NCBI GenBank assembly: GCA_902500825.1
Contig: CABVRX010000029.1
Coordinates: 1 to 52,777 of the forward strand
Direction of reading: 5' to 3'
DNA length: 52,777 bases
Origin: an uncultured Nitrospira sp.
GTDB taxonomy: Bacteria; Nitrospirota; Nitrospiria; Nitrospirales; Nitrospiraceae
Shown here: positions 35,443-43,837 of the stretch, piece after piece
Numbering within the stretch: the first letter of the stretch is position 1
Layout: each line of letters opens with the position of its first letter
Made by a program: the position numbers and the translations under genes
The notes under the pieces: model-generated
Told to the model about the DNA's origin: nothing
Seen by the model: only the letters and a program-made list of their open reading frames with translations
Database searches by the model: none

Positions 35443-35670
35443 TCAACGTGGCGCAAACACCGTACACCCAGGAATGAAACAAACCTTGCACTGTCTATCT
35501 TCTCTGCGTGATGTCTTGAGCCTTCCATCAAATGTCACGAAAGGGACCCTGGCCTCGGCCTTGTCGCGGGCTGTTCTTCCGGCCTGGTGCGCCCCCATTA
35601 TGATTGCTTGTCCGAGTCCCACCATGACATACGGAAAACACACCATTGAAGCTGTGATTATATTTGCCAT
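35443..35670 (-). CDS. Membrane micro-protein of 75 aa under box D
   Basis: The frame is open to a TTG at 35742, but that start would lie inside the promoter box, and the ATG at 35670 has GAGGTGG at the right distance. The product begins MANIITASMVCFPYVMVGLG followed by QAIIMGAHQAGR, giving one hydrophobic helix at about residues 4-27. A basic soluble tail follows with four cysteines or so in the last 20 residues (QCKVCFIPGCTVF), a possible metal or redox site. I recognise no family. It lies between the kinase and the secreted repeat protein on the same strand. Confidence 0.5.
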   Translation of the reverse strand: MANIITASMVCFPYVMVGLGQAIIMGAHQAGRTARDKAEARVPFVTFDGRLKTSRREDRQCKVCFIPGCTVFAPR

Positions 35671-35716
35671 GTGTTCCACCTCGTCCTTTCTCTCAAGCAT
35701 GATTGCCGATAGAAGC

Positions 35717-35770
35717 AATATAGCGACGAGGTATGAAGTCAAAATGAATCCGAGGTGAAGATCTCTTCAC
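35717..35770 (-). promoter_or_regulatory. Tandem TTCAT-type promoter box D (75-aa micro-protein)
   Basis: Minus-strand half-sites TTCAC (35755-35759), TTCAT (35744-35748) and TTCAT (35733-35737) repeat every 11 bp, with an inverted GTGAA (35766-35770) one period upstream. After 10 nt comes TATATT (35717-35722), a near-consensus -10. The start codon at 35670 follows about 47 bp later. Confidence 0.65.
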
Positions 35771-35827
35771 CTCTCGTAAGAAACACAGCTGCTGGATGTT
35801 CCATGTGGCGGCAATTGAGCAGTCGTG

Positions 35828-35847
35828 ATCATGCTCATTGGCATGAT
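35828..35847 (-). terminator. Small hairpin downstream of the two-component operon
   Basis: ATCATGC and GCATGAT form a 7-bp inverted repeat with a 6-nt loop, about 105 bp beyond the histidine kinase stop. Weak candidate for the end of the response regulator-kinase transcript. Confidence 0.25.
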
Positions 35848-35951
35848 GCCATGCCTATTGGGAGATCATTCTGTGCCGGTTACGGTCGTGCGAATTTTGT
35901 GTGACGAGCGTAGGCGTTAAACTGGAGGAGCCAAAAGTGGTTCGAAAACCG

Positions 35952-37388
35952 TTAGGCAGGAACCATTTGCTGAGCGAGGGCCGGTAAACGAAGGGTAAAG
36001 ACGGAACCTTTGTTGACGTCGCTTGTAACGGAAATGCTCCCGCCATGGGCATCCATGATTTCCTTCACGATCGGAAGCCCAAGCCCGGTACCGGCGGAAT
36101 CTTTCGCGCGGGCCCAATCGGTGCGGTAGAATCGCTCGAACAGGTGGGGAATGTTCTCCGGCTCGATTCCGTGGCCTGTATCCTCGACCGATACCGCCAC
36201 TTGTTGATCCACGGTCTCTAGGCAGATAGAGACTACTCCACCGGACGGAGTGTAGCGCAGCGCGTTATCGAGGAGATTGATCAACGCTTGTTTGAGCCAT
36301 TGCGCATCACCGAGAACGGATGGAACTGGTTGGGGTTCGAAGCTCAACGTAATCTGGTGGTCATCTGCCAGCAAGGTCAGCTCGTCCACGATTTCCTGAA
36401 TAAGAGGCTCCAGAGCGAGAGGCACAAGATTGACCGGAGGTTTGCTACTGGTGAACTTGGCGAGCGTCAACAGAGGGCGGGTCAAGGCGATAAGCCGATC
36501 CACTTGCTGGAGGTTGTTGAGCAGCACTTCGCGATATTCGTCGGTGGTCCTCGCTTTCATGAGCGCGACCTCCAGGTTGCCTTGTAGGATGGTCAGGGGG
36601 GTCTTCATCTCATGAGCCGCGATCTCGCAGAAGTTCCGTTGGACCTCGCTGCTTCGTTGGAACTGATCCAACATGGAATTGACCGCCTGGGTGAGTCGCC
36701 GAAATTCGCGATAGGGTGAATCCATCGTCAGTCGTTTCCCAAGGTCGGCTTCCGACATAGTTTCGGCGCCCGTACACAAAGCGTCGATCGGGGCCATCAC
36801 TTTCTTTGCCAGCCCGAGGCTGCCGACCCATGCCAGGATAAGAGTGGCCCCGGATCCGAGGGTGAGCAGAAACACGAGGCCATTCAGCGTTTCCTGGTAA
36901 TGGAGTAATGAGGCTTCCGCTTGCAGAATATACCGCTTATGGCTTTTGCCTAGGAGGAAGAGAAACAGGTGCCGCGCGGGCGTCCCATCAGGCGCGTCGA
37001 GTGTCTCGAACAGGATCGTCTTAAGACGGACCTGTTCCAGCACATGAGGGGGGAGCGGCCCTTGCACGGTTGCGTGAGGATTTCTCCACAAAAGCGAGCC
37101 GTCGGTTGAAAAGACGCGAAGGGCATGGGTCACGTCGGGCAGTACGCGCGGTTCCGTGATGCTTCGGGTCAGTTCGTTGGTCGGAGCGGCGTCCTTGCCG
37201 CTCTGCTCAAAGAATTCAGGATGCCTATCCACAAACTCGGCCAGGGTTTCCGCCAACACGAGCAGCCGTCCATCCACAAAACGCTGCAGCAAGATCTCGC
37301 TCGCGGCATACACGAGCGCAGAAAACACGAGGAGTCCTGCCATCAAGACGATGGCGGACCAGCTGATCAAGCTGCGCAGGGATTTCAT
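35952..37388 (-). CDS. Sensor histidine kinase, heavy-metal-sensor-like architecture
   Basis: The 478-aa kinase has TM1 at about 9-31, a periplasmic sensor region of about 135 residues, TM2 at about 169-191, then HAMP, HisKA with the phospho-accepting His259 in AAHEMKTPLTILQG, and a HATPase domain (N box INLLDNALRYTPSGG, then VEDTGHGIEPENIPHLFERF and GTGLGLPIVKEIM). The layout resembles CusS/CopS-type sensors, but no metal-binding cluster is obvious in the periplasmic part. Its ATG overlaps the stop of the response regulator gene by 4 bp, indicating translational coupling. A C-terminal relic of a paralogue remains at 34422-34600. Confidence 0.93.
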   Translation of the reverse strand: MKSLRSLISWSAIVLMAGLLVFSALVYAASEILLQRFVDGRLLVLAETLAEFVDRHPEFFEQSGKDAAPTNELTRSITEPRVLPDVTHALRVFSTDGSLLWRNPHATVQGPLPPHVLEQVRLKTILFETLDAPDGTPARHLFLFLLGKSHKRYILQAEASLLHYQETLNGLVFLLTLGSGATLILAWVGSLGLAKKVMAPIDALCTGAETMSEADLGKRLTMDSPYREFRRLTQAVNSMLDQFQRSSEVQRNFCEIAAHEMKTPLTILQGNLEVALMKARTTDEYREVLLNNLQQVDRLIALTRPLLTLAKFTSSKPPVNLVPLALEPLIQEIVDELTLLADDHQITLSFEPQPVPSVLGDAQWLKQALINLLDNALRYTPSGGVVSICLETVDQQVAVSVEDTGHGIEPENIPHLFERFYRTDWARAKDSAGTGLGLPIVKEIMDAHGGSISVTSDVNKGSVFTLRLPALAQQMVPA

Positions 37389-38068
37389 GTAGAGACGTCC
37401 GGCTCTTCGAGCATATACCCGGCTCCGCGCACCGTGGCAATCAAGGGCGGCGAAAAGTCCCGGTCGATCTTCGCGCGGAGGGCTCGAATGTGCGCATCGA
37501 CGATATTCGTCATGGGGTCATAACTGATGTCCCACACATGTTCAATGATTGCGGTTCGGGTGAGCACGCGATTCTTGTTCCGCAGGAGAAACTCGAGCAG
37601 GGCATACTCCTTGTTCGTCAGGGAGATTTCATGTCCTGCGCGCCAGACACGGTGAGAAGCCGGGTCTAACCGGAGGTCGGCCGCTTGAAGATGAGCAATT
37701 TGCTGGGAGCTCCCGCGGCGCAAGAGCGCCCTGATTCGGGCCAGCAATTCAGCGAAAGCGAACGGCTTCGCTAAAAATTGATCCGCGCCGGTATCGAAGC
37801 CGGAGACCTTGGTTTCCACTGTATTGCGCGCCGTTAAGAGAAGCACCGGCGTCATGATCTGCCTGTCACGAACGCGGCGGCAGAGGGTCAGGCCGTCAAG
37901 CTTGGGCAACATGACGTCCAGGATCATCAGGTCATAGGAATTGTCCAGAGCCAACGCCAAGCCCTCCTCGCCGTCTGCGGCCACGTCCACCGCATAGTGC
38001 TCTTCTTTCAATCCTTTTCTGATGAATTGAGCCAGATCCGCATCGTCTTCAACGAGCAGAATTCTCAT
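37385..38068 (-). CDS. OmpR/PhoB-family response regulator
   Basis: The 227-aa regulator has a receiver domain with the acidic pair EDDAD, phospho-accepting Asp51 in MILDVMLPKLDG, the Thr in LLLTARN and the Lys in FLAKPFAF. A winged-helix DNA-binding domain follows (about 130-222), with HRVWRAGHEISLTNKEYALLE and TRTAIIEHVWD. OmpR-family dimers bind direct repeats with about 11-bp spacing, which matches the tandem boxes found at four promoters in this block. It is co-transcribed with the histidine kinase. The link to the boxes is inferred from geometry and proximity. Confidence 0.93.
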   Translation of the reverse strand: MRILLVEDDADLAQFIRKGLKEEHYAVDVAADGEEGLALALDNSYDLMILDVMLPKLDGLTLCRRVRDRQIMTPVLLLTARNTVETKVSGFDTGADQFLAKPFAFAELLARIRALLRRGSSQQIAHLQAADLRLDPASHRVWRAGHEISLTNKEYALLEFLLRNKNRVLTRTAIIEHVWDISYDPMTNIVDAHIRALRAKIDRDFSPPLIATVRGAGYMLEEPDVST

Positions 38069-38114
38069 GCTTTACCTCATGACCGGACCACACAGGCCGC
38101 AAAAAGACGCGTGG

Positions 38115-38720
38115 TCAACACAGGCTACTTCTGCAATCCGTGACCACCAGATTGGTTGCTTTTTCCTCAGCATCAAGGTCAAGGGTCAGCCAGGCCATGC
38201 CCACCGCTCGCTCATCCTGGTGGGCTCCGCCGCTCCCTTCTAAGGGGCTGACGACATAATAGCGGCCAGCAGGAACTTTTGTGAACCAAAAGTGACCGGT
38301 TGGGTTGGCTCTCGTCATACGAAGATAGGGAATGAGGCGTTTATCACTCAGCAGTTGAGCCATGACTGCGCGAAGGCATTCCGTGGGCGACTCCTGAGTC
38401 ATGGGAGGCTCCGAGGACTTTGAGGGGCAGGAATACTCTCTCACATATTTGTCGAACCAAGAGCGCGTATAGGAAACCATTGGGATCAAGTAGATCGACG
38501 CCCCGGCCTGAGTCACGGCTTTTCCGGAGGATGCGCGCAAGAACACCTGTCCAGCCGCGCTTCCCCGACCTTTCGCCCTGTAAGCGAAGAGTTCTTTCTC
38601 ATTGAAGATCGGCGGAGTCGATGAGCCCGATACCGCCGCCTGTACCGGCGCCACGGAGAAGCAGGTAATCAGCACCAATCCGGCAAGCCAGCACCTAAGT
38701 TGCCTGTCACGCCGCATCAT
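38115..38720 (-). CDS. Secreted hypothetical protein with a carboxypeptidase-regulatory-like fold pattern
   Basis: The 201-aa protein has a signal peptide (LRCWLAGLVLITCFSVAPVQA). The mature part contains GQVFLRASSGKAVTQAGASIYLIP and GHFWFTKVPAGRYYVVSPL, the strand pattern of a carboxypeptidase-regulatory-like or transthyretin-like beta sandwich. No enzyme motif is seen. Its start overlaps the FTR gene end by 4 bp, so the two are coupled, and the response regulator gene follows after 46 bp. The role is unknown; an envelope sensor or adhesin is possible. Confidence 0.7.
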   Translation of the reverse strand: MMRRDRQLRCWLAGLVLITCFSVAPVQAAVSGSSTPPIFNEKELFAYRAKGRGSAAGQVFLRASSGKAVTQAGASIYLIPMVSYTRSWFDKYVREYSCPSKSSEPPMTQESPTECLRAVMAQLLSDKRLIPYLRMTRANPTGHFWFTKVPAGRYYVVSPLEGSGGAHQDERAVGMAWLTLDLDAEEKATNLVVTDCRSSLC

Positions 38721-39157
38721 GTCGAGGGAGCCGACGCCGCGGCGGACTCGTCCGTCACGGTTGGAGAGGGGACGGCCTTGTGTTTGAGGGCGCGGCCTTT
38801 GTCGGGGGTCGGATCGGTGACCAAACCATACACTTCACGACCTTCATGGCCGTCCGGCAAATATTCCGTAATCGGCATCCCGTCGTCGCGAACAAAAAGG
38901 AGACAATGACAGTATTTGTAGATCTGCATTTCATCGCACGCGCAGATCCACCGTCGGAGCTTGGCTTCGGCTTCTTTGTCCTTGTAAAAGTTGCAAGGGC
39001 AGAGCGGTTTCCCGAGTTCGTCGATATGGGACGCCAATCCCTTGACCACGGCCTCCGTCACAGCCGTATTGGGATGCATCGCCGTTCCACTTTTCTCGGC
39101 GAAACCCTGCACGAACTTCCGGATCTTATCGAGGCTTTCCTGCGTCGGTTCGGCCAT
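38717..39157 (-). CDS. Ferredoxin-thioredoxin reductase catalytic (beta) chain
   Basis: The 146-aa protein carries the FTR beta-chain cysteine pattern exactly: C53-P-C55, 16 residues, C72-A-C74, 8 residues, C83-H-C85. These ligate a [4Fe-4S] cluster next to the redox-active disulfide that reduces thioredoxin with electrons from ferredoxin. The middle pair is CAC rather than the plant CPC. The last 35 residues are Ala/Pro/Ser-rich and look disordered. An excellent GGAGGAGG ribosome site precedes the ATG. No variable (alpha) chain is nearby, as is usual outside phototrophs. It heads the minus-strand block and is divergent from the NorD-like gene. Confidence 0.9.
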   Translation of the reverse strand: MAEPTQESLDKIRKFVQGFAEKSGTAMHPNTAVTEAVVKGLASHIDELGKPLCPCNFYKDKEAEAKLRRWICACDEMQIYKYCHCLLFVRDDGMPITEYLPDGHEGREVYGLVTDPTPDKGRALKHKAVPSPTVTDESAAASAPST

Positions 39158-39254
39158 GGGCTTCCTCCTCCAGCGATGGCGACAGAATCGCTAGTTTACA
39201 AGGATAATTCGCTGCTTTACAATCCGTCCCTTCAGCTGATTTTCATACTAACCC

Positions 39255-42251
39255 ATGATGGACATGTCGAGTCGACAGATCTTACTACAGCGGCTGAGCC
39301 CTGAGTTGAGTCCGGCGGTCGCTGAGACGCTGGTGGCTGGTTTGCCGCAGGTCACCGGCAAGCCGGATGCCGAAGCACGGGTAGTGACCCTGCTGGATGA
39401 GCTCCAGGAGTTGTCTGAAAAAGCAGCCGGCTCAGCGGTGACGGCATTGCCTGAGCTCGACCGGCGAGCCGGCCTCGCGCATGTCATTTTGTGGCTCGAT
39501 CTCGGAGTGGCACTGGCTCAGTCCTCCGGGGCATCCGCGCTCAAATATTTCAAAGATAGTCCCTTGGTCCTTGGGCTCATCGAACCGGTCGAAGCGCGCA
39601 CGGAAGTGTTAACGATCGGTCTCGAAATCGCTGAGCAAGATGCCAATGTTGCGCTCGAGTACATTCGATACGCCCCGCAGATTCTTTCCGTTGTTCCTCC
39701 CGCACAGCTGCGACCTTGGCTCGATCTCGGCATGGAACTGACTGAGGTCAATGTCGTCGTCGGGCTTGAGTTCATCCGACAAATTTCCAAGCTGGCCCCC
39801 GTGTTGCCTTGGGAGTCGGTGCGCAGCTGGGCCACGGTTGGCATGAGATTGATTGTACCGAATAGCCTCGGGAAGCCCGACTATGTGGCAACCATGGAGT
39901 TTCTCAGGACCAGCCCGTCGATCCTTGGACATATCGAAGACCCTCCCGTTCGGGAAAAGGTGATATCCCTGTGTCTCCTGCTGGCTGAACATTCCCCCGA
40001 GTCCAGCATAACCTGGCTAGTAGAGTCCCCCGGCCTCTTGGAAATGTTGCCGTCGATGGAATGGCGGATCCGGTTATTGCAGTACGGTTCCTTGCTTGCT
40101 GAGAAGCACGCTGACGTGACACTTGAGTACCTGCGTCGTGCCTCCGAACTCGTCGGACTTATCGGAAATGGGCCAGAAGCGCTCACGCGATTTGAACATT
40201 GGTTTATGGCTGGGATGGAAGTAGCGGCCTACAACCCAGACGGCGCGCGCGCGTACTTTTCCGTGGAGTCGCGGAAGGCATTGGCTTCGGTCGAACAAGC
40301 CTTGAGCGGGGTACCGTTTAGAAAGATCGCGCGACGAGTCAAATTGTTCGTCCAGGGACTCTGTGGAGCCGACGTCGCCGTGACGGCGCTCCCTGACTCT
40401 GTGACTTCCCCGGCTCGCGCGACGGTCAGCGGCGAAGGGAGAACCATTTCGTTGCCGGCGCTGCTCCGTCGGTATCCCACGGCCGCGGAGAACGAGCGTC
40501 TCTATCTCGTGATGGCGGCGCATGAAGCCGGACATGTGGAGTTCGGCACTTATCGCCTTCGGCTTGAATCCCTCGCCGATTTGATTGAAATCGTACGACG
40601 CCGGTATGGTCCATCCATTGAAGCATTGCCGGACACATTGGCTGCCTTTTTTCAGATGTATCCGAACCCCGCGCTGGTGCGGGACCTCTGGACCGTGCTG
40701 GAAGATGCGCGTATCGAGTTCTTGCTGCAAACCGAATATCCGGGCCTCAGGTTCGATCTGGCGCGATTGGCGGAAGAAAACGTCACCCCGCGCGATCCGG
40801 CTCAAGGAGTGACGCCTGAAGAACTGATCGTCGATGGTCTCCTGAGACTCTCCACCGGTGAACCGGAAGATTCTGCGGTGCCCAAGGCCGTTAGGGAAGA
40901 AGTCTCTCTCCTCTGGAGCATGTGCCGTTCCATTCTCACGGCTACGGTCACAGCAGAAGAAACGGTTCGTATGGTCGATCAAGTGTATGCCCGGCTGGAA
41001 GAACTGCTGACGGCTCGCGGCGAGATGATATGCGCAGAGCGGCGCGAGGAGCCGAAAGATGCAGAAACGGGACAGATGAAACCGGAGCAACCGGGTGACC
41101 AGTACCGTACAGTGACCGATGTGGCCTATCGTGGCTCGATGAATCCGGAGTTCATCACGTGGAGCCAGGAACAACTCGACCAACAACACGGGCCTTCGAC
41201 ACAATCGGACGGTCGAACGAAGGAGCATGTTCGGAGGGGCGAGCAAAATTCCGAACGCGGAGATATGCTGAGCGAGGGGCGTTCCTTGCCATCTATTGTG
41301 GAAGAGTGCCTCGCGCTTGAGGTGGAAACGCAACCGATTCGAGAGATCGCCGCTCATGATAGCCAAACGACGCTCTACCCTGAATGGGACTATCGGATTG
41401 AGGATTACCGGATGAATTGGTGTCGCGTGGTTGAACGACCAGCGGACCCAGGGTCTGACGAATTTGTTACGGAGACCTTGGGCACCCAGCAGAGTGCCGT
41501 CAAGTCGCTGCGCCGATTTTTTGAAGGTCTGCGCCCACCAGCGTTTCGCCGCGTCGCAGGGCAACTCGACGGGGAAGAGGTGGATTTGGATGCCGTTGTC
41601 CGACGAACGGTGGAACAGCGGGTAGGCATGGAGGGCGACGATCGGCTCTACATCCGACGAGAAAAACGAGAACGCGACGTGGCGGTGGCCTTCCTCATCG
41701 ATATCAGTGGATCCACAAGCCGAGACCTCGGAACCGTTCGGCGGGTGATCGATATTGAGAAGGAAGGGCTGGTGCTGCTCTGTGAAGCGCTGGATGCCGT
41801 CGGCGATCAGTATGGACTCTATGCCTACTCGGGCCAAGGACGAGCGAAGGTCGAGTTTCTCACGATCAAAGACTTTGACGATCGACTTGGAGCGACGACG
41901 GCTCATCGGCTTGGTGGCTTGGCTCCTCGTCATCAGAATCGCGACGGTGCGGCGATCCGGCACGCGACGGCGAAACTATTGGCGCGGGAAGCCAAAACCC
42001 GTGTCCTCGTGCTGTTGAGCGACGGAAGACCCTTGGACGGCCAGTACAAGGACGACTACGCGTTGGAAGATACGAAGGCGGCACTCCGCGAAGCAAAACA
42101 ACGGGGAGTCGAGACATTTTGTATCACGATCGATCGGGAAGCCGACAATTATCTATATCGCATGTATGCCGATGCACGGTACTGCGTCATAGACCATGTC
42201 GAAGCGCTTCCGACGAAGTTGCCTAGGATTTACAGACAGTTGACGGCGTGA
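39255..42251 (+). CDS. NorD/CbbO-like von Willebrand factor A protein
   Basis: The 998-aa protein has three parts. Residues 1-350 are helical repeats (HEAT-like, e.g. ALEYIRYAPQILSVVPPAQL). The middle carries HEAGHVEFG at about 423 and LEDARIEFLLQTEYPG, a metallopeptidase-like HExxH plus a downstream acidic motif found in NorD-type proteins. The C-terminus (about 805-998) is a VWA domain with MIDAS motif DISGSTSRD and LLSDGRPLDGQYKDDYALEDT. NorD/CbbO work with a MoxR-type AAA+ ATPase (NorQ/CbbQ) to insert metals or activate enzymes. No such ATPase gene is in the window. The following small gene (12 bp) is probably co-transcribed. Confidence 0.85.
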   Translation: MMDMSSRQILLQRLSPELSPAVAETLVAGLPQVTGKPDAEARVVTLLDELQELSEKAAGSAVTALPELDRRAGLAHVILWLDLGVALAQSSGASALKYFKDSPLVLGLIEPVEARTEVLTIGLEIAEQDANVALEYIRYAPQILSVVPPAQLRPWLDLGMELTEVNVVVGLEFIRQISKLAPVLPWESVRSWATVGMRLIVPNSLGKPDYVATMEFLRTSPSILGHIEDPPVREKVISLCLLLAEHSPESSITWLVESPGLLEMLPSMEWRIRLLQYGSLLAEKHADVTLEYLRRASELVGLIGNGPEALTRFEHWFMAGMEVAAYNPDGARAYFSVESRKALASVEQALSGVPFRKIARRVKLFVQGLCGADVAVTALPDSVTSPARATVSGEGRTISLPALLRRYPTAAENERLYLVMAAHEAGHVEFGTYRLRLESLADLIEIVRRRYGPSIEALPDTLAAFFQMYPNPALVRDLWTVLEDARIEFLLQTEYPGLRFDLARLAEENVTPRDPAQGVTPEELIVDGLLRLSTGEPEDSAVPKAVREEVSLLWSMCRSILTATVTAEETVRMVDQVYARLEELLTARGEMICAERREEPKDAETGQMKPEQPGDQYRTVTDVAYRGSMNPEFITWSQEQLDQQHGPSTQSDGRTKEHVRRGEQNSERGDMLSEGRSLPSIVEECLALEVETQPIREIAAHDSQTTLYPEWDYRIEDYRMNWCRVVERPADPGSDEFVTETLGTQQSAVKSLRRFFEGLRPPAFRRVAGQLDGEEVDLDAVVRRTVEQRVGMEGDDRLYIRREKRERDVAVAFLIDISGSTSRDLGTVRRVIDIEKEGLVLLCEALDAVGDQYGLYAYSGQGRAKVEFLTIKDFDDRLGATTAHRLGGLAPRHQNRDGAAIRHATAKLLAREAKTRVLVLLSDGRPLDGQYKDDYALEDTKAALREAKQRGVETFCITIDREADNYLYRMYADARYCVIDHVEALPTKLPRIYRQLTA

Positions 42252-42263
42252 GAACTCAAAAAC

Positions 42264-42668
42264 ATGACCAACTCAATCGAAAAGCCGACTGTTCCTCCAT
42301 GGTTGTATAAGCTCTTCACGGGGCATCAGTATCCCTACGTTCGTCGATTAGCCAAGTTCGGACAGACGGTGAAACCGGGTGAGGACCGTCCGGAACCGAC
42401 GAAGGACATGATCGAGGCCAAGTTCTGGGAAGTCTATCCTCGTTGCCGAGTGAAAGTGCTGCAGGAAGTCAAAGAAGGGATGATCGTGGTCTTTCATGAC
42501 CTGGGTGAGTATCCTTCGGGAGGCTTTCAGGAACTCGTCGACAATCCGGAGGAGTTTCTGGCAAACACATTCGGTAAGAAGAAGATCAAAGTCAATTTCT
42601 ATGACGGAGATAATTTCGTCTGCACGATCAACTTCAAAGTTGCGGGCTGGACAGAACACGAACATTAG
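42264..42668 (+). CDS. Hypothetical protein linked to the NorD-like gene
   Basis: The 134-aa soluble protein (TNSIEKPTVPPWLYKLFTG...) has no signal peptide. It contains VKVLQEVKEGMIVVFHDLGEYPSGGFQELVDNPEEFL and ends with a beta-rich NFYDGDNFVCTINFKVAGW segment. I do not recognise the family. It begins 12 bp after the NorD-like stop, so it probably functions with that protein. Confidence 0.7.
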   Translation: MTNSIEKPTVPPWLYKLFTGHQYPYVRRLAKFGQTVKPGEDRPEPTKDMIEAKFWEVYPRCRVKVLQEVKEGMIVVFHDLGEYPSGGFQELVDNPEEFLANTFGKKKIKVNFYDGDNFVCTINFKVAGWTEHEH

Positions 42669-42674
42669 GCCAAG

Positions 42675-42738
42675 ACTGAGGGCGAAGTGCTGAGGACTGA
42701 GGCGGTAAACTCAAATTACTCAGTCCTCGGCCCTCAGT
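42675..42738. repeat. Nested inverted repeat between the hypothetical gene and mdh
   Basis: An inner 10-bp perfect pair, GAGGACTGAG (42692-42701) and CTCAGTCCTC (42719-42728), is enclosed by an outer 9-bp pair, ACTGAGGGC (42675-42683) and GCCCTCAGT (42730-42738). The ACTGAG word is used four times, so it may be a decayed repeat unit rather than a purpose-built terminator. It occupies the whole 85-bp gap. Confidence 0.55.
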
Positions 42739-42753
42739 CCTTAAAGTGAGGAC

Positions 42754-43695
42754 ATGATGACGCGACAGAAGATCACGGTAGTAGGTGCGGGAAACGTCGG
42801 AGGGACGACGGCGCAGCGGTTGGCCGAGAAGAATCTCTACGACGTGGTACTGGTCGATATAGCCCAAGGGGTTCCACAGGGCAAGGCGCTCGATATTTCA
42901 CAGGCGGGGCCGGTCTGTGGGTACAGCACGCAGGTGGTCGGCACCAACGAGTATAAGGAAACCGCCGGGTCGTCGATCGCCGTGATCACGTCTGGCATTC
43001 CGAGAAAGCCCGGCATGAGTCGAGATGAGTTGTTGGCGACAAATGCGAAAATCGTGAAATCCGTCGTCACGGAATTAGTCTCTCGCTCTCCGGACATCAT
43101 CCTGATCCTCGTCACCAATCCATTGGATGCCATGGTCCATGTGGCGCGCTCTGTCAGCGGTCTTCCTAAATCGAAAATCATCGGGATGGCCGGAGTGTTG
43201 GACTCAGCAAGAATGCGGACGTTCATTGCTGCTGAATTGAACGTACCGGCCACGGAGGTGCAGGCAATGGTGTTGGGGGGGCATGGCGATACGATGGTGC
43301 CGCTGCCGCGCTATACAACCGTGAGGGGTAGGCCTGTGTCGGAACTGATGTCGAAGGAGAAACTGGACGCTATCGTCAAACGAACGCGGGATGGTGGAGC
43401 AGAAATCGTGGGCCTCTTGAAAACGGGCAGCGCCTTCTATGCTCCGTCCGCCTCGGCAGTGGCGATGGTTGAATCAATCCATAAGGATGAAAAGCAGGTG
43501 ATGCCCTGCGCGGTGCTGTGTGACGGAGAGTACGGACTCAAAAACGTCGTCGTCGGGGTGCCGGTGAAGATCGGACGTGGAGGGGCCGAACAGATCCTGG
43601 AGTATGAACTGACCAGCGATGAACGGGCGGCGTTGGAAACATCGGCCTACGCGGTGCGGGAACTCTGTCGCACCGTGGATCGGCTGATGGCCTAA
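42754..43695 (+). CDS. mdh: Malate dehydrogenase (LDH-like type)
   Basis: The 313-aa enzyme oxidises malate to oxaloacetate with NAD in the (reverse) TCA cycle. It shows [20 protein letters not shown], an Asp for NAD at [17 protein letters not shown], the [17 protein letters not shown] loop with Arg for malate specificity, NPLDAMV and the catalytic [11 protein letters not shown]. The length is typical of the lactate-dehydrogenase-like tetrameric MDH. It appears monocistronic. Confidence 0.96.
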   Translation: MMTRQKITVVGAGNVGGTTAQRLAEKNLYDVVLVDIAQGVPQGKALDISQAGPVCGYSTQVVGTNEYKETAGSSIAVITSGIPRKPGMSRDELLATNAKIVKSVVTELVSRSPDIILILVTNPLDAMVHVARSVSGLPKSKIIGMAGVLDSARMRTFIAAELNVPATEVQAMVLGGHGDTMVPLPRYTTVRGRPVSELMSKEKLDAIVKRTRDGGAEIVGLLKTGSAFYAPSASAVAMVESIHKDEKQVMPCAVLCDGEYGLKNVVVGVPVKIGRGGAEQILEYELTSDERAALETSAYAVRELCRTVDRLMA

Positions 43696-43728
43696 AGAAA
43701 CCTCCTAACCATCATCTGAATTGCCCAT

Positions 43729-43751
43729 CAGCGGCGAGCGGTGCGCCGCTG
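43729..43751 (+). terminator. Hairpin downstream of mdh
   Basis: CAGCGGCG and CGCCGCTG form an 8-bp GC-rich stem with a 7-nt loop, about 35 bp after the mdh stop. No T-tract follows. Confidence 0.4.
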
Positions 43752-43837
43752 AAAGCCCGTGCGTGCGCTTGACATTCGGAGAAACACTGAAGTACAGACA
43801 TCAGGTTGGACAGTCAACCGTTTGATGAGAGGGAGCT

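Noticed and set aside
35671-35742. Longer start (TTG at 35742) for the 75-aa micro-protein
   Set aside because: That start lies inside the tandem half-sites and upstream of the predicted transcription start; the ATG at 35670 has a proper ribosome site.
40074-41963. Open frame of 629 codons on the minus strand
   Set aside because: It is antisense to the NorD-like gene, whose HExxH and VWA motifs are clear. The minus-strand translation has no recognisable domain.
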